Assembly (NCBI RefSeq): GCF_900116865.1
Contig: NZ_FPCD01000021.1
Location: 1-53,488, forward strand
From: Butyrivibrio sp. M55
GTDB lineage: Bacteria; Bacillota; Clostridia; Lachnospirales; Lachnospiraceae
Direction of reading: 5' to 3'
Length of the DNA: 53,488 nt
Under the pieces are notes generated by a model. The model saw only the letters and a list, made by a program, of their open reading frames with translations, had not been told where the DNA came from and made no database searches. Made by a program: the position numbers and the translations under genes. Positions 51,601 to 53,488 of this stretch are shown here, piece by piece. Position 1 is the stretch's first letter, and every line of letters begins with the position of its first letter.

Positions 51601-53488
51601 CCTGTAAATGTAAACGGCTGAATGATGTTGCCAGCTCTCGTGTAGGCATGCTTTTGATTTTTATCACTTCTCTTTCCAGTAAACGGATTGATGTTCCTTC
51701 CAAAGTCATCGAATGCATATGCGCTTGCTATAACTCCGTCTGTACCTGTCATGTACATTGGTGAGCCAAGCTCATCCTGAAGATAATAGTAGCTGTTTCC
51801 TGCCTTTGACATTGACACTACGTTGTTATCATAGACAAAGCTTTCCTTCTCGCCGTTTATTGTACGCTCAAGAAGATTGTAGTAATCCTTTGAAAGATCG
51901 CAAAGGTACTCTATTTTCTCCTCAGGTCTTATGGATGCTACTCTAACCCCAAGACCATTGTAAATATTTTCAAGTTCTCCGTTGTTTACATCAACTATCT
52001 TTGAAAGCATATTTGTAGCATCGTAAGTAAAGGTCTTCTGAATGCGACCGTCAATATATTCTTTTGTCTGGTTACCACGCTTATCATAAGCATAGTTCTT
52101 CCTTATTGCCCAACTGCTATTAAGCTCGTTTGTCTCTATAAGTCTGTCAAGGACATCGTATGTATACGTTGTCCTTGTTTCAGCTTCAACAAGGCTTGTC
52201 CTATTTCCGAAGGCATCATACTCGTATGCTGACTTAGGAATTCCGTTAAATGAAGACTCTTTGAGCCTTCCAAGTACATCATAACTGTATGTATATCGGC
52301 CTGAAACTTTGTCAAATCCACGTCTGTCCCTATCAATCTCACCAATAAGTCCTACCGCGTTGTAAGAATAAAAGTATTCATCAAGAATCCCTTCTTTGTC
52401 GCTACTTATCATGCTCTTAAGCTTTCCACCAGGCAGGTACTCATAAATCTGCTTTACACTGTTTGGTAAAAGCTTCTCAATGATTCTTCCCACCTCATCG
52501 TAAGTATATGAAGTTGTTTCGCCTCCGCTCACAATACTCTCAAGCTGAAGCTTGTCGTTGTAATTATATAAAACTTCTTTTCCGTCAGGATATACGAGCT
52601 TTGTTCTTTCACCTGTAACGCCATACTCGTATGCTACAGTCCTGTTCTTAAAGTCTGTTACCTTTGTAAGACGTCCAAGAACATCGTTCTCAAGAGTTAT
52701 CTTTCCGAGCCAGTCATTTATCTCTTTGAGCTGATTAAGCTCATTGTATGCAAATGATACAGATTTTCCGTCTGAATATGTGACGTTTGATACACTTCCC
52801 AGAGCGTTATAGCTATAAGTTGTCTTATAGTTATCCCTATCAGTCTTTGCAAGAAGTCTTCCGTACTGATCGTATTCATATGTTTCAACCTGCCCAAGAG
52901 CATTTGTTACGCTTGTAAGCTGACCTGCAAAGTTATAATTGCATACGGTTACATGACCGTCTTTCCCAACTGTAGGCATGTATTCGTCTGTCTTCTCTTC
53001 AAGGTTTATTCTTCCTTCAACTCTATGTATGACCTTAAGGTTATCAAGGCTGTCATATGTATAGGCTGTCTCATTTCCAAGAGCATCTACTACGCTCTTA
53101 AGACGGCCTGTAGCTGTATATGTATAAAGAGTTGTGCTATTTCCATCAATTACCTTTGTAGCTCTTCCAAGTGCGTCATACTCATATTCAACACACCTTC
53201 CGTCTGAGCCTGTTACTTTATTTACTCTGCTTAAGGCATCGTAACCATAGTTAATCTCATAACCGTCAGCAAATTTTCTTGTCTTTACTCTTCCTGCTTC
53301 ATCATATGTAAGTTCCTGCTCTGTCACACCACAGAGGCTTACTGATGTAAGTCTTTTTCCGTCTGTATAAGTAAATCTGCGCACCCTTCCAGCTGCATCA
53401 GTGATCGAATCTATAAGATCCATTTTGGTGTATTTGTAAGATACTTCATTTCCAAGTGCGTCCGTTTCCTTTGTCACTCTGTTCAAAA
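51588..53488 (-). CDS. Rhs/YD-repeat protein, partial at the window edge and frameshifted before its tip
   Basis: 633 codons, open to the right edge, so the N-terminus is missing. It is almost entirely YD repeats (YDALGR, YDEAGR, YDVLDRL and so on) forming the Rhs cocoon that encloses a toxin. It stops at TAA (51590-51588) directly after FTGYQD, inside the conserved end of the core. The displaced copy reads FTGYQEDEVSGLKFAQARYY here; the resident copy lacks 16 bases between two copies of TATCAGGA. Without the lesion the frame would continue into 50578-51600. As it stands the tip cannot be made with the core. Confidence 0.85.
   Translation of the reverse strand, partial: LNRVTKETDALGNEVSYKYTKMDLIDSITDAAGRVRRFTYTDGKRLTSVSLCGVTEQELTYDEAGRVKTRKFADGYEINYGYDALSRVNKVTGSDGRCVEYEYDALGRATKVIDGNSTTLYTYTATGRLKSVVDALGNETAYTYDSLDNLKVIHRVEGRINLEEKTDEYMPTVGKDGHVTVCNYNFAGQLTSVTNALGQVETYEYDQYGRLLAKTDRDNYKTTYSYNALGSVSNVTYSDGKSVSFAYNELNQLKEINDWLGKITLENDVLGRLTKVTDFKNRTVAYEYGVTGERTKLVYPDGKEVLYNYNDKLQLESIVSGGETTSYTYDEVGRIIEKLLPNSVKQIYEYLPGGKLKSMISSDKEGILDEYFYSYNAVGLIGEIDRDRRGFDKVSGRYTYSYDVLGRLKESSFNGIPKSAYEYDAFGNRTSLVEAETRTTYTYDVLDRLIETNELNSSWAIRKNYAYDKRGNQTKEYIDGRIQKTFTYDATNMLSKIVDVNNGELENIYNGLGVRVASIRPEEKIEYLCDLSKDYYNLLERTINGEKESFVYDNNVVSMSKAGNSYYYLQDELGSPMYMTGTDGVIASAYAFDDFGRNINPFTGKRSDKNQKHAYTRAGNIIQPFTFTGYQD

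Noticed and set aside
47286..53488. Insertion sequence or transposase remnants in the Rhs locus
   Set aside because: No transposase reading frame or terminal inverted repeat pair with target duplication was found; the duplication is explained by Rhs core homology.

Overview
The window looks like a chromosomal segment of a motile, anaerobic Lachnospiraceae (Butyrivibrio/Pseudobutyrivibrio-like) Firmicute. The evidence is an rnfCDGEAB ion-pumping complex, Gram-positive T-box leaders on trp and valS, CheR and FliY/CheC proteins, a c-di-GMP riboswitch, an LXG toxin operon, the Clostridia-type run BaiN-like/cmk/ispH/rpsA, and a secreted PL9 pectate lyase. Genus is inference; no rRNA is present.

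Layout. 1-464: the 3' end of an unknown plus-strand gene faces a minus-strand unit made of a promoter, a c-di-GMP-I riboswitch and a terminator, with no downstream ORF. 465-3827: LXG polymorphic-toxin operon (two small partners, toxin, membrane protein). 4229-5464: pectate lyase. 5551-7221: HipBA-like pair behind two perfect operators. 7345-10528: DMT-type transporter, then WYL regulator, YjbR, DUF3795 and GyrI-like genes. 10594-17837: trpEGDCFBA with a tryptophan T-box and, between T-box and trpE, a 167-bp palindromic element. 17914-18155: five 52-bp tandem repeats, each containing a dyad, in front of two membrane-protein genes. 20825-22643: FliY/CheC-like and DUF4317 genes. 23031-28036: Rnf operon. 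28250-30303: RNase H-like protein and CheR. 30426-35985: tetR-rpiR-BaiN-like-cmk-ispH-rpsA run. 36009-41725: TPR proteins, RidA, and an SGNH plus MBOAT O-acylation pair. 41739-46238: folC and valS with a valine T-box. 46291-53488: a large Rhs/YD-repeat locus entering from the right edge.

How the parts work together. Tryptophan synthesis is complete and gated by uncharged tRNA-Trp. Rnf couples ferredoxin oxidation to NAD reduction and an ion gradient. The two ends carry contact-dependent competition systems. At the right end the resident Rhs gene has lost 16 bp between two 8-bp direct repeats exactly between core and toxic tip, so the tip is out of frame. A second, displaced Rhs tip with a different toxin domain and its own lipoprotein neighbour lies downstream, 5'-truncated and carrying a nonsense codon. 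The most interesting non-coding signals are the target-less c-di-GMP riboswitch, the 52-bp dyad repeats, and the palindromic element in the trp leader.
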